In this document: piece after piece, positions 1 through 8,951 of the stretch | Position numbering within the stretch: the stretch's first letter is position 1 | Layout of the letters: every line of letters starts with the position of its first letter | Assembly: GCA_035713725.1 (NCBI GenBank) | Contig: DASTMZ010000085.1 | Span: 1 to 41,677, forward strand | Source of the DNA: DASQPR01 sp035713725 | Lineage (GTDB): Bacteria > Actinomycetota > Actinomycetes > Mycobacteriales > Micromonosporaceae | DNA length: 41,677 nucleotides | Direction of reading: 5' to 3' | Notes under the pieces: generated by a model | Database searches by the model: none | Told to the model about the DNA's origin: nothing | What the model saw: only the letters and a program-made list of their open reading frames with translations | Made by a program: the position numbers and the translations under genes

Positions 1-812
1 GCCTTGTCGGTGTCGGCCCGACCGTGGGTGCGCTCGCCCCGCCGGGCCGGCACCATCCGGTACGGCACGCCGAACATCTTCGCCACGTCGATGATCCGGT
101 GCGGCGTACCCGTACCGAGCAGGTAGCCGTCGCCGAAGCCGCGCTCGGCACAGATCATGATCCCGTCGACTATGTCGTCAATGTGCGTGAAGTCGCGGGT
201 CTGCGTGCCGGGCGACACGACAGACAGCAGCTCACCGCGTTCGTACTCGTCCTCGAAGATGCCGATCACGGTGGCATATCGGCCGGTGCGGATCTGGCCG
301 GGACCGTAGACGTTGTAGAAGTACGTGATGACGTGGTCGAGGCCGTACCACGAATCGAAGTTGCGGATGTACTCGACGTTCTTCGCCTTCGTCCACGCGT
401 ACGGGTTGAGGCGCTCGTCCTGGCCGCCGTTGCCGAATTTCGAGCTGGATCCGGCGTAGACGAGCTTCGCTTCGTTCGCCTTCGCGAACCGCACAACCTC
501 CTTCGTGCCGTGCAGGTTGAACTCCCACGTGGTGTCGACGTCCTCGAACGACTGCACGATCCGTGAATACTCGCCCATGTGGAAGATGACCGCCGGGGCC
601 GGCAACCCCGCGTTCGCCCACACCTTCGCGATGTCGACCGTGCTGCCCTGCAGGTAGGTCGCCCGCTCGTCGTCGACGTGGCTGGCTGGCGTACCCGTGA
701 AGTAGTTGTCCAGTGACACCACGCGGCCATCGGGGTGATCGCGCAGCAGGCGTCGAACGAGGTGGCTGCCCACGAACCCCGCGCCGCCAGTGACCAGATA
801 CAGGCCGCTCAC
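1..812 (-). CDS. NAD-dependent epimerase/dehydratase (extended SDR), 3' end beyond window
   Basis: The gene reads from GTG at 812 off the left edge, so only about 270 residues are visible. The N-terminus carries the extended-SDR Rossmann motif TGGAGFVG (residues 8-15). The catalytic pair YAWTK gives Tyr138 and Lys142, with a Ser-Ser-Ser stretch at about 122-124. This set is typical of UDP-sugar 4-epimerases and nucleotide-sugar dehydratases, which use bound NAD to oxidise and reduce a sugar in the cytoplasm. The substrate cannot be told. The GTG overlaps the thrS stop by 4 bp (GTGA), so translation is probably coupled to thrS. Longer ORFs in other frames here are GC-driven shadows. The family call is firm and the exact enzyme is open. 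Confidence 0.88.
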   Translation of the reverse strand, partial: MSGLYLVTGGAGFVGSHLVRRLLRDHPDGRVVSLDNYFTGTPASHVDDERATYLQGSTVDIAKVWANAGLPAPAVIFHMGEYSRIVQSFEDVDTTWEFNLHGTKEVVRFAKANEAKLVYAGSSSKFGNGGQDERLNPYAWTKAKNVEYIRNFDSWYGLDHVITYFYNVYGPGQIRTGRYATVIGIFEDEYERGELLSVVSPGTQTRDFTHIDDIVDGIMICAERGFGDGYLLGTGTPHRIIDVAKMFGVPYRMVPARRGERTHGRADTDK

Positions 813-2824
813 GATGCCGACGGCCCAACGTTCGCGCGGGACCGCACGGCGTCCACCACGTGCGCGACCGCGTCGTCCAGCGGCACGTTGTTGCGCTGCG
901 AGCCGTCGCGATAGCGGAACGACACGGTCTCGCCTTGGACGTCCTCGTCGCCCGCGATCACCATGAACGGGATCTTCTGCTGTTGCGCGGTGCGAATCTT
1001 CTTCTGCATCCGCTCGTCGGACGTGTCCACTTCGGCTCGTACGCCGGACACCCGCAGGCGCTCGACGAACGACGCCAGATAGTCGACGTGGTCGTCCCGG
1101 ATCGGGATGCCGACGACCTGCACCGGCGCGAGCCACGCGGGGAACGCGCCCGCGTAGTGCTCAGTAAGGATGCCGAAGAACCGTTCGATGGAACCGAACA
1201 GCGCACGGTGGATCATCACCGGCTGCGCACGGGTGCCGTCCGCCGTCTGATATTCGAGCCCGAACCGCTTCGGCTGATTGAAGTCCAGCTGGATCGTCGA
1301 CATCTGCCAGGTGCGCCCGATCGCGTCGCGCGCCTGTACGGAGATCTTCGGTCCGTAGAACGCGGCACCGCCCGGATCGGGGACGAGCTCCAGCCCCGAC
1401 TCGGTCGCGGCCTGCCGGAGTGCTTCGGTGGCGGCCTCCCACTCGGCCGCCTCGCCGATGAACTTGTCGGAGTCGTCGCGGGTGGACAGTTCGAGGTAGA
1501 AGTCCGCGAGGCCGTAGTCCCGAAGCAGGTCGAGCACGAACGCGAGCAGCGTGCGAAGTTCGGTCTGCATCTGCTCCGGCGTGCAGTAGATGTGCGCGTC
1601 GTCCATGGTCAGGCCGCGCACCCGGGTCAGGCCGTGCACCACACCGGACTTCTCGAAGCGGTAGACCGTACCGAATTCGAACAGCCGCAGTGGCAACTCG
1701 CGATAGGAACGCCCACGCGCCGCGAAGATCAGGTTGTGCATCGGGCAGTTCATCGCCTTGAGGTAATACTCCGCGCCCTCGAGCTGCATAGGCGGATACA
1801 TCGTGTCGGCGTAGTAGGGCAGGTGCCCGGACGTCTCGAACAGCTGCGCCTTGGTGATGTGCGGGGTGTTCACGAACGAGTAGCCGGCCGCCTCGTGCGC
1901 GAGGCGCGAATAGTTCTCCAGCTCGCGGCGGATGATGCCGCCCTTGGGGTGGAACACCGCGAGGCCGGAGCCTAGCTCGTCGGGAAAGCTGAACAGGTCG
2001 AGGTCCGCGCCGAGCTTGCGGTGATCGCGGCGGGCCGCCTCCTCGAGCAGCCTCAGGTAGTCCTTGAGTTGGTCGCGCGTCGGCCAGGCGGTGCCGTAAA
2101 CGCGCTGCAGTTGCGGGTTGCGCTCCGAGCCGCGCCAATAGGCGGCCGCGGTGCGCATCAGCTTGAACGCGTTGATCAGCCGGGTGTTCGGCAGGTGCGG
2201 TCCGCGGCACAGGTCGGACCACACCACCTTGTCCGTACCCGCGTCCACGTTGTCGTAGATGGTGAGTTCGGCGCCGCCGACCTCCATGGCCTCGTCGGAG
2301 TCCAGGCCCGCGCCGTCGGCGTCGCTCTTTACGTCGACGAGCTCAAGCTTGTACGGCTCGTCGGCCAGCTCGGCCTTCGCGTCGTCGACCGAGTCGAACC
2401 GCCGCCGCCGGAAGCGCTGACCGGACTTGACGATCTCCTGCATGCGCTTCTCGAGCCGGCCGAGATCGTCCGGGTGGAACGGCGTGGCGACATCGAAGTC
2501 GTAGTAGAACCCGTTCTCGATGGGCGGCCCGATGCCGAGCTTCGCCTCCGGGAACACGTCCTGCACCGCCTGCGCGAGCACGTGCGCGGTCGAGTGGCGC
2601 AACACATTGAGACCGTCCCGCGAGTCGATCGACACCGGCGTCACCACGGTGTCCGCGTCGGGTGCCCAGGCCAGGTCGCGGAGCCGGCCGTCGGCGTCGC
2701 GCACCACCACGATCGCCTTGCCGCCGGAGGTCGGCAGCCCGGCGGCATCGACCGCCGCGGCGCACGTCGTGCCGGCGGCGACGGCGAGCGCGTCGGGCGC
2801 GGCGATATCGACGGCTTCGGGCAC
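809..2824 (-). CDS. thrS: Threonyl-tRNA synthetase
   Basis: Charges tRNA-Thr with threonine and edits mis-acylated serine in the cytoplasm. With the GTG start at 2824 the protein has 671 residues, close to the usual length. An upstream in-frame ATG at 2929 exists, but GAGGGAG lies 6 bases before 2824 and the sequence above it is unlike the family. In order there is an N-terminal TGS-like domain (about 1-70), the editing domain starting at HSTAH (His77, His81), and the class II core. The core has MNCPMH (zinc ligand Cys360), motif 2 arginine in VYRFE (389) and zinc ligand His411 in DDAHIYC, followed by the anticodon-binding domain from about residue 570. It is followed with a 4-bp overlap by the epimerase gene. 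The divergent neighbour is the methyltransferase. Confidence 0.97.
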   Translation of the reverse strand: MPEAVDIAAPDALAVAAGTTCAAAVDAAGLPTSGGKAIVVVRDADGRLRDLAWAPDADTVVTPVSIDSRDGLNVLRHSTAHVLAQAVQDVFPEAKLGIGPPIENGFYYDFDVATPFHPDDLGRLEKRMQEIVKSGQRFRRRRFDSVDDAKAELADEPYKLELVDVKSDADGAGLDSDEAMEVGGAELTIYDNVDAGTDKVVWSDLCRGPHLPNTRLINAFKLMRTAAAYWRGSERNPQLQRVYGTAWPTRDQLKDYLRLLEEAARRDHRKLGADLDLFSFPDELGSGLAVFHPKGGIIRRELENYSRLAHEAAGYSFVNTPHITKAQLFETSGHLPYYADTMYPPMQLEGAEYYLKAMNCPMHNLIFAARGRSYRELPLRLFEFGTVYRFEKSGVVHGLTRVRGLTMDDAHIYCTPEQMQTELRTLLAFVLDLLRDYGLADFYLELSTRDDSDKFIGEAAEWEAATEALRQAATESGLELVPDPGGAAFYGPKISVQARDAIGRTWQMSTIQLDFNQPKRFGLEYQTADGTRAQPVMIHRALFGSIERFFGILTEHYAGAFPAWLAPVQVVGIPIRDDHVDYLASFVERLRVSGVRAEVDTSDERMQKKIRTAQQQKIPFMVIAGDEDVQGETVSFRYRDGSQRNNVPLDDAVAHVVDAVRSRANVGPSAS

Positions 2825-2978
2825 GGTGGGCTCCCTCGACAGGTGATCACGCGGTCGGCGACAGTCCATGCTAGCGGTCCGTCCCACCAGGCCCGACGTC
2901 GTGGGTACGGGTGCGGTGTGGGCCCGCACGGCGTGGCAGCATCCGGCCGGATCGTGTCGCCGGCGATCAACCGGGCGC

Positions 2979-2984
2979 TACATT
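2979..2984 (+). promoter_or_regulatory. -10 element of a probable leaderless promoter
   Basis: TACATT fits TANNNT and ends 6 bp before the GTG at 2991. No Shine-Dalgarno is present, so transcription may begin at the start codon. No convincing -35 is seen. Confidence 0.45.
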
Positions 2985-2990
2985 GGCGCC

Positions 2991-4148
2991 GTGGCCACCT
3001 CCGAGATGATCGGCGCACTGCAGCGCCGTTACGAGACGTACTTCGCCGATCGGCCGGGTGTGCCGTTCGCGGTCGCCGACGCGGGTGCGCAACCGCATCG
3101 CTTCGGCGCGGGCGACCCGCTGTTCACGATCACCGTACGGGATCCACGTGCCGCGAAGGCGCTCACCTCGCTCGACCAGTTCGGCGTCGCGGTGGCCTAC
3201 CTCGAGGGATGGCTGGACGTGGACGGCGACCTCGCCGTGGCACTGCGCATGCGCAGCTTCTTCCACGACGTCCATCCGATCAAGTGGCTGTCGCAGTTCG
3301 CGCCGGCCCTCGTGAAGGGACGCAAGGCCAGCGACCGGGAAGCGATCTCGCATCACTACGACGAGGACTCCGAGTTCTTCCTCTCGTTCCTCGACGAGCG
3401 TCACCGCTGCTACACCGAGGGCGTGTTCGCCAGCGACGACGAGCCGCTCGAGGACGCGATGACACGCAAGATGGATCTCGCGTACGACGCGCTCGGCCTC
3501 GAGCCCGGCGACCACGTGCTGGAGATCGGCGGCGGGTGGGGCGCCTGGGTGGAGTACGCCGGCAAGCGCGGCGTCGAGGTGACCACGCTCACGCTGTCGA
3601 AGGAGTCGGAGCGCTACCTCGCGAAGTTGATCGCCGACGAAGGGCTGCCGGCCCGAGTGGTACGGGAGCACATCTTCGCGTACACGAGCCGCACGCGGTA
3701 CGACGCGATCGTGAACATGGGCGTCACGGAGCACCTGCCGAATTACCGCGCCACCATCCGCAAGTACGCCGAACTGGTCAAGCCGGGCGGCCGCGTCTAC
3801 CTCGACGCGCTAGCGATGCGGCGAAAGCACAACATCTCGACGTTCATGAGCCGGTACGTCTACCCCGGCGGCCAGTCGCCGCTATTGCTACACGAATACC
3901 TGCACGAGGTGGCGCGCTCGCCGTTCGAATTGATCAGCCTCCAGGACGACCGGCACAACTACTACCTGACGTGCCTGCTGTGGGCGCGGCGGCTGGACGC
4001 CCGGCGCGACGAGATCGTGGCGCGCTGGGGTGAACCGCTCTACCGGCGGTTCCGTCTGTTCCTTTGGGGCTCGGCGGCCGGCTTCGACACCGGACTTGTC
4101 CAGGCCTACCGCTGGGTGTTGCGGATGCCGGAGGGTGCCGCGGCGTGA
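2991..4148 (+). CDS. Cyclopropane-fatty-acid-synthase-like SAM methyltransferase
   Basis: A 385-residue protein with the layout of the CFA synthase/mycolic acid methyltransferase family. An N-terminal region of about 120 residues is followed by SHHYD and EFFLSFLD blocks, and then the SAM-binding motif VLEIGGGWG (about 190). Members transfer a methyl group from SAM to lipid double bonds at the membrane surface. That the substrate here is a phospholipid acyl chain is inference. GTG 2991 was chosen because the -10-like TACATT sits 6 bp upstream. ATG 3006 is the alternative, and residues before 2991 are unlike the family. The gene is divergent from thrS and is followed closely by a small membrane protein gene (4162), so the two may share a transcript. 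Confidence 0.88.
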   Translation: MATSEMIGALQRRYETYFADRPGVPFAVADAGAQPHRFGAGDPLFTITVRDPRAAKALTSLDQFGVAVAYLEGWLDVDGDLAVALRMRSFFHDVHPIKWLSQFAPALVKGRKASDREAISHHYDEDSEFFLSFLDERHRCYTEGVFASDDEPLEDAMTRKMDLAYDALGLEPGDHVLEIGGGWGAWVEYAGKRGVEVTTLTLSKESERYLAKLIADEGLPARVVREHIFAYTSRTRYDAIVNMGVTEHLPNYRATIRKYAELVKPGGRVYLDALAMRRKHNISTFMSRYVYPGGQSPLLLHEYLHEVARSPFELISLQDDRHNYYLTCLLWARRLDARRDEIVARWGEPLYRRFRLFLWGSAAGFDTGLVQAYRWVLRMPEGAAA

Positions 4149-4161
4149 CGGAGGTGGCGTC

Positions 4162-4365
4162 GTGAAGCGTACGTTTGTGATCATCGGCGTACTGCTCGTG
4201 CTGGCCGGCGCGGTCTGGACGATGCAAGGGCTGGACGTGTTCGGTGGCACCGGCGGCATGAACGGTCACAAGATCTGGGCGGTAATCGGTGCGATCGTCG
4301 CCGTACTCGGCATCGGCTTGGTGGTGGCCGGCGCCCGGGGCCGCTCGCGTACATCTGTCGACTAG
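4162..4365 (+). CDS. Small two-helix membrane protein
   Basis: A 67-residue protein starting at GTG 4162, 7 bases after a GGAGGTGG ribosome-binding site. It has two hydrophobic segments, about residues 4-19 and 37-55, joined by a Gly-rich loop, with a basic C-terminal tail. This is the pattern of short actinobacterial integral membrane proteins of unknown function. It begins 13 bp after the methyltransferase stop, so co-transcription is likely. A longer upstream extension of this frame is a shadow inside the methyltransferase gene. Confidence 0.72.
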   Translation: MKRTFVIIGVLLVLAGAVWTMQGLDVFGGTGGMNGHKIWAVIGAIVAVLGIGLVVAGARGRSRTSVD

Positions 4366-4403
4366 CCGCGAGCGCCGGTGACCGTACGCCGATCTGGCGC
4401 GGG

Positions 4404-4409
4404 TACGCT
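4404..4409 (+). promoter_or_regulatory. -10 element of a probable leaderless promoter
   Basis: TACGCT (TANNNT) ends 7 bp before ATG 4417, and no Shine-Dalgarno is seen. The -35 is poor. Confidence 0.4.
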
Positions 4410-4416
4410 CGCCGGC

Positions 4417-4944
4417 ATGAGGCGGTTGGCGAGCCCGGGATGGCTGTTGCGGCACGCCATCGTGGTCGTGCTCGTTGCCGTGTTCCTCGGACTCGGCTGG
4501 TGGCAGCTGGGCCGCGCCGAAGATGGCAACCCGCTGAGCCTCGGTTACACGATCGAGTGGCCGTTCTTCGCCGCGTTCGTGATCTTTATGTGGATTCGCG
4601 AGATGCGTCTTGCGCTGCGCGCCGACCACGGTCGGTCGACCGAGTCCGTAGCGCACCCGACTGTCGACACCGCGACCGCGGACACCGTCGCCACCGCGCC
4701 GGTCGACAGCGCGACCGGCGTCACGACGTTCGATGTCGGCGCTGCGCTCGCGCGACGCGCCGGCGACCAGCGGGCCGGCGTGGGCATCGACGCGGATTCC
4801 GACTACAACCACTATTTGGCATGGCTTGCCGCCAACCCCGGCGCGCGGCCGCGCGACTACCCGACCGGGCGCGAGAAGACCCGCACCGAGATATCCGGCA
4901 CACAGAAGTCCCGCACCAAGAAGACGGAGAACGTTCATGGCTGA
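4417..4944 (+). CDS. Membrane protein of unknown function upstream of DUF3817
   Basis: A 175-residue protein. An N-terminal hydrophobic helix (about 11-26) ends in a GWWQLGRA stretch, and a second helix (about 42-57) follows. The rest is a Thr/Ala/Asp-rich soluble part ending in a basic tail. From memory, actinobacteria often carry a protein of this shape just before DUF3817, and its function is unknown. ATG 4417 is preferred over the GTG at 4378 because TACGCT lies 7 bp upstream and the protein then starts with a normal membrane anchor. The 3' end overlaps the DUF3817 start by 8 bp, which indicates coupled translation. Confidence 0.72.
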   Translation: MRRLASPGWLLRHAIVVVLVAVFLGLGWWQLGRAEDGNPLSLGYTIEWPFFAAFVIFMWIREMRLALRADHGRSTESVAHPTVDTATADTVATAPVDSATGVTTFDVGAALARRAGDQRAGVGIDADSDYNHYLAWLAANPGARPRDYPTGREKTRTEISGTQKSRTKKTENVHG

Positions 4945-5293
4945 ACCGGTGACCACCGCGGCGGGCCACGCGACCGAGCGCACCACCGCCCACGACGTGC
5001 CGCCCCGCCTTCGTGGCGCACTGTTGCGCTATCGCACACTCGCCTACATCGTCGGCGTCCTACTGATTGTGCTGGTATCGGCGTGGGCGGCCGGTGCATC
5101 CACGGTGGTCCATATCGTCGGTTTCACCCACGGGATGCTTTATATCGTCTACCTACTTTTAGCGTTTGACCTCAGCCGTCGCGCGCGATGGTCGTTGAGG
5201 CGCGTCGCGTTGCTGGTGATCGCGGGGTTTGTTCCGGTTCTCACATTCTTCGTCGAGCGATGGATCACCCACCGGACGATCGAGGAGCAATAG
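4937..5293 (+). CDS. DUF3817 family membrane protein
   Basis: A 118-residue protein with three hydrophobic segments and the pattern typical of DUF3817: an RYRTLAYIVG first helix, a central GFTHGMLYIVYLL helix, and a C-terminal helix with FVPVLTFFVERW. The role of the family is not known to me. The ATG at 4937 overlaps the previous gene by 8 bp and has GGAGA 6 bases upstream. It converges on the VWA gene with only 17 bp between the stops, and no terminator hairpin is evident there. Confidence 0.85.
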   Translation: MAEPVTTAAGHATERTTAHDVPPRLRGALLRYRTLAYIVGVLLIVLVSAWAAGASTVVHIVGFTHGMLYIVYLLLAFDLSRRARWSLRRVALLVIAGFVPVLTFFVERWITHRTIEEQ

Positions 5294-5310
5294 CGCAACG
5301 CCGACCCGGA

Positions 5311-7059
5311 CTACTTCGGCGTGCCGGGCCGGAGCGCGATCGCCCGCAGGAAGATGTCGCCGATCTTCGACGGGTCGGCGGTGACGAACGTACCGCCGCC
5401 GGTGGTATCCGTGATCTTGCGCAGTTCCGCCTCGCTCACGTCGGTGCCGATGCCAATCGCGATCACCTGGACCGGCTTGGCCGGGTTCTTGATCGCCTTC
5501 AGCTGCTTGAGGAGCGCCTCGAGGGTGATGCCGGACGGGTCGTCGTTCTCGCCATCGGTCATGATCACCACCGAGTTGACGCGGCGCGGATCCCAGCCCT
5601 GCTGCACCGCCTTATACGCGGCGAGCACCGTGTCGTAGAGCCCGGTATCGCCGTTGGGCACCGGCTCGATCTGTGACAGCGCGGCGAGCATCCCCGACCG
5701 CCCAGTGGACAGCGGCGCAATCGGCGCAAGCTTTCGGTAGTCGGTGCTGCCACGCAGGTTCGTCGCGAACGTCCAGAGACCGATGGTCCACTGGTCGTCG
5801 AAGAGCGCCAGACCGGCCTTGGCGGCCGCCACGGTCACCTGTTCGCGGGTCGCTCCCCCGGCGGTCGGCACCTTCGTGGCCATCGAGCCGGATACGTCGA
5901 TGACGGCAAGCATTCGGCCGGCTACGGTCACCGCCGACCACGTGGACAGCGCCTGATCGACGGTGGCGCCCGGCACCGGTGTCGTTGGTCCGAACGGACC
6001 GGCCGGCATACCTGCGATCTTCGGCATATGCGCGCCGTACGTGCCGTCGGCCGCCCGCAGGTCGCTCGCGGCGAGCGTGGCACGCCAGGAGGTGCCGGCC
6101 ATCAGCGCCTCGAACTCGGCCGCGGCGTCCGCCTTCTCCGCCGAGATGCCGGGCAGTTGCGTGTACGGGTAGTCGAGCGCGGGCGGCGCCGGGTCGAGGT
6201 ACACGCCGACGAGCGGTACCGGCGGCTTGGCCGCGTCGTAGGCAAGCACGCTCTGCTCGGGTACCGGCGCAAGCGACAGGCTCCGCGCGATCGACGTCGG
6301 GTCTGCCGCGCGTGGGAACCGTCCCATCAGATCGGCGCGCAGTTCACTCGCGGCAGTGGCGAACGCGCGCATCGCGGCGATCGTCGTGGTCTGCGCGCTC
6401 GACGGGTCGCTCGCGCCGGCAGTACTCTGCGCGGCCCCGCCGACGGCCAACAACGCAGCCAAGCCGGACGCGTCCACGTTCGGATCGACGAGCCCGGGTC
6501 GCAGCTGGCCGGCGGACAGCGCGGCGAGGACCGTCTTCCAGGTTGGCGTCGCAGCGTCGAGCGACTCGGCGACCGGCTGTGGCAACGCGACCACGACCGG
6601 GCTGGTGGCCACCGACACGCCGTTCATGGCGATCTCCGGCGAGGCCTCCTTGAGCCGAGCGAGCCACGTCGACGAATCCGGGATCCACACGTCGGCGATC
6701 GCGGTGTCACCGTTCGCCTCGCCGAGACCGGCCACCGAGACCTTTGCCGCGCCCGCGATGGCAGCCGCTTCGCTCGCCGGAGCAACCGCGTTGACAGTGA
6801 TGCGGACGCATGATCCGTCTACCGCGGTGCGGTTCGCGTTCCAGGTGCCAGCCAGCCGGGACACGGCCGGCGCGATCTCCGGCGCCGCGGCCACGGTTAG
6901 GGTCACGCCGATCGGACACGCCGCTGCCTGCTCGTGGCGTACCGACCGATAGCCGTACCAGCCGCCAACCGCAACGCCCGCAACCAGCACCACGACCAGC
7001 AGCGTCACGAACAAGTGGGCGCCGGCGGACAGCCCGGGTCGGCGATGTTGTCCCTTCAC
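5311..7059 (-). CDS. Membrane-anchored solute-binding/VWA-domain protein
   Basis: A 582-residue protein. A basic N-terminus is followed by one transmembrane helix (about 16-34). A periplasmic-binding-protein-like domain follows (about 50-350), and then a von Willebrand factor A domain from about 385. The MIDAS signature DVSGSM is intact and a TDGEND motif lies further on, so metal-dependent ligand binding is plausible. The protein should lie outside the membrane. No ABC permease is adjacent, so a transport role is not supported by context. The start is GTG 7059 with GGGGAG just 2 bases upstream, which is unusually tight, so the start is less sure than the gene. Confidence 0.88.
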   Translation of the reverse strand: MKGQHRRPGLSAGAHLFVTLLVVVLVAGVAVGGWYGYRSVRHEQAAACPIGVTLTVAAAPEIAPAVSRLAGTWNANRTAVDGSCVRITVNAVAPASEAAAIAGAAKVSVAGLGEANGDTAIADVWIPDSSTWLARLKEASPEIAMNGVSVATSPVVVALPQPVAESLDAATPTWKTVLAALSAGQLRPGLVDPNVDASGLAALLAVGGAAQSTAGASDPSSAQTTTIAAMRAFATAASELRADLMGRFPRAADPTSIARSLSLAPVPEQSVLAYDAAKPPVPLVGVYLDPAPPALDYPYTQLPGISAEKADAAAEFEALMAGTSWRATLAASDLRAADGTYGAHMPKIAGMPAGPFGPTTPVPGATVDQALSTWSAVTVAGRMLAVIDVSGSMATKVPTAGGATREQVTVAAAKAGLALFDDQWTIGLWTFATNLRGSTDYRKLAPIAPLSTGRSGMLAALSQIEPVPNGDTGLYDTVLAAYKAVQQGWDPRRVNSVVIMTDGENDDPSGITLEALLKQLKAIKNPAKPVQVIAIGIGTDVSEAELRKITDTTGGGTFVTADPSKIGDIFLRAIALRPGTPK

Positions 7060-7117
7060 GGCTCCCCATAGTCAAGGAACGGACGCGCCGCGACCACCTC
7101 CGAGACGAGATAGTTAA

Positions 7118-7143
7118 ACATTCATCACTATCAAAGTGAATGT
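7118..7143. repeat. AT-rich inverted repeat in the divergent intergenic region
   Basis: ACATTCA and TGAATGT are perfect 7-bp arms around a 12-bp centre, in an AT-rich patch between the divergent VWA and DUF2156 genes. It could be an operator serving either gene. Confidence 0.4.
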
Positions 7144-7189
7144 CCGATTAAGACGCTGTTTACCGGCTTATAGCAATCTGATGCCAAAT

Positions 7190-7220
7190 TTGACGGCCGC
7201 TACGGCGAGATCGCTAAGGT
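7190..7220 (+). promoter_or_regulatory. Promoter of the DUF2156 gene
   Basis: TTGACG (7190-7195) and TAAGGT (7215-7220) are separated by 19 bp. The -10 ends 6 bp before GTG 7227, and no ribosome-binding site is present, so the transcript is probably leaderless. Confidence 0.5.
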
Positions 7221-7226
7221 CACTTG

Positions 7227-8948
7227 GTGCGGTTTGGTGGGGTACGACTGATCGCGCTCATCATCGCGTTCGTCGGCGGCGTGAACCTTCTCACATCGGT
7301 ACGGCCACATGCGAGGCTCGTGCAACTGGCCGCCCCGATCGACGGTGGCGTGCCCGGACGTGCACCGGCGGTGATCGCCGGTGTGCTGTTGCTTGCCACC
7401 GCGCGGGGGCTCGCGACGAGACGGTACGCGGCGTGGATCGGCGGCATCGGGATGCTCGCCCTCGCCACGGTGGTCGCCATGGCGCATCGAGCCCCGGCGG
7501 TCGTGATGACCGGCAGCGGCCTGGTGGCGTTGGTCGCGTTGCGGCACGAGTTCGTGACCCGACCGGATCCGGTGCGGCTGCGTCTGGCCGCGCACATCGC
7601 GCTGGTCGCGGTTGGCGCGGCACTGGTCGGCGGCGGGTACGACCTAGTCAGCAACCGGCACGACGCGGCGGGCGCGGGGCGGGCGGTGATCGTCGACCTG
7701 TCCACCGGAACGCCGGCCACCTGGCGCGGCGCGATCATGACGGCGGTGATCGCTGGTGCCGCGGTGATCGCGGTGCTCGTGGCGTTCCTGCCGGCCGCGT
7801 CTCCCCCACCGGCAACCGTCGCCGACCGCGCAGCGGTGCGATTCCTCGCCGCACACGACGACGCGGACAGCCTCGCGCCGTTCGCCGCCCGGTCGGACAA
7901 GAGCTACGTGTTCAGCCCCGACCGGCGCGCCGCGATCGGCTACCGCGTCTTGTTCGGTACGGCGCTGGTCGGTGGCGACCCGGTCGGCGAGCCGGCCAGC
8001 ATGCTCGACGCCATGCGGGCGTACCTCGACACCTGTACGCGGCACGGCTGGCGCCCGGCGGTGCTCGGCGCGAGTGACGAGATGCGACCACGGTGGCGCC
8101 AGCTCGGCCTGCGCGGCTTGCATGTCGGTGACGAGGCGGTGCTCGACGTGCCCACGTTCACTCTCGCGTCGCGACGCATGCGCAACGTACGGCAGGCGGT
8201 CAGCCGTACCCGCAACGCCGGCGTCACGGTGGACATCGCACCGTTGACGGACGAGCACGCGGGACGCCTGCGCCCGGTGCTCGAGCAGTGGCTCGGCGGG
8301 GCGCACGAACGTGGCTTCGCGATGAACCTCGACGCCGTGTTGACGCCGCGGTCGGATTGTCTGGTCGCGACCGCGTACGCGCCGGGCGGCGAGCCGGTCG
8401 CGTTCGCGAGGTTCGCGATCTGCGGAGGCGGCTCGATCTACACGCTGGACATCGCACCGCGCGGCATCCTCGCGCCGAACGGCGTCGCCGAGCGGCTCAT
8501 CGTCGACGTTGTCGAGCACGCTCGCGAACACGGCGCACGCGAGGTGTCGCTGAACTTCGCCGCGCTTCGCTGGATCTTCGACGCGTCGGGCATCCGCGCC
8601 CGCACTGGTGCGCTTCTCCTGCACGGCCTGGACCGGTGGATCGAGATCGCGTCCCTGAACCGGTTCTGCGAGAAGTTCCAGCCACGATGGCGCCCACGCA
8701 GCCTGCTGACCCCGTCATGGGTACAGGTCGGTTGGGTGGTCGCCGCCGCGCTGCGCGCCGAGTTCGGCGTACCGAAGCAGCGCGCGACGGACTTCGGCGA
8801 CGGCGTACCGGTGCCGGGTGTCCCGCTCGCCGGCGACGGCGTGCTGCTGTCCGCCGCATCACTTCCAGCCGTGACGCTCAGCGCCGCGGGTACGCCACCC
8901 GACCAAACCCTGGCCGAAAAGGCGCCGACGACGACTCTGCCGGAATAG
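7227..8948 (+). CDS. DUF2156 membrane protein, MprF/lysyl-phosphatidylglycerol-synthase-like
   Basis: A 573-residue protein with about six N-terminal helices (within residues 1-200) followed by a cytoplasmic DUF2156 domain with GNAT-like fold (about 205-520). MprF-type enzymes move an aminoacyl group from aminoacyl-tRNA to phosphatidylglycerol, which lowers surface charge and protects against cationic peptides. Actinobacterial LysX carries a fused lysyl-tRNA synthetase. This protein has none and ends in a Pro/Thr-rich tail. Substrate and activity are therefore inference. GTG 7227 is chosen over TTG 7224 because TAAGGT lies 6 bp upstream. It converges with the reductase gene 3 bp away. Confidence 0.82.
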   Translation: MRFGGVRLIALIIAFVGGVNLLTSVRPHARLVQLAAPIDGGVPGRAPAVIAGVLLLATARGLATRRYAAWIGGIGMLALATVVAMAHRAPAVVMTGSGLVALVALRHEFVTRPDPVRLRLAAHIALVAVGAALVGGGYDLVSNRHDAAGAGRAVIVDLSTGTPATWRGAIMTAVIAGAAVIAVLVAFLPAASPPPATVADRAAVRFLAAHDDADSLAPFAARSDKSYVFSPDRRAAIGYRVLFGTALVGGDPVGEPASMLDAMRAYLDTCTRHGWRPAVLGASDEMRPRWRQLGLRGLHVGDEAVLDVPTFTLASRRMRNVRQAVSRTRNAGVTVDIAPLTDEHAGRLRPVLEQWLGGAHERGFAMNLDAVLTPRSDCLVATAYAPGGEPVAFARFAICGGGSIYTLDIAPRGILAPNGVAERLIVDVVEHAREHGAREVSLNFAALRWIFDASGIRARTGALLLHGLDRWIEIASLNRFCEKFQPRWRPRSLLTPSWVQVGWVVAAALRAEFGVPKQRATDFGDGVPVPGVPLAGDGVLLSAASLPAVTLSAAGTPPDQTLAEKAPTTTLPE

Positions 8949-8951
8949 CCG

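Noticed and set aside
232..828. 198-codon minus-strand frame near the left edge
   Set aside because: Out of frame with the epimerase, which has intact SDR motifs.
2021..4033. 670-codon plus-strand frame opposite thrS and across the methyltransferase
   Set aside because: It covers two well-supported genes in other frames, is Arg-rich without family features, and is a shadow of GC-biased codons.
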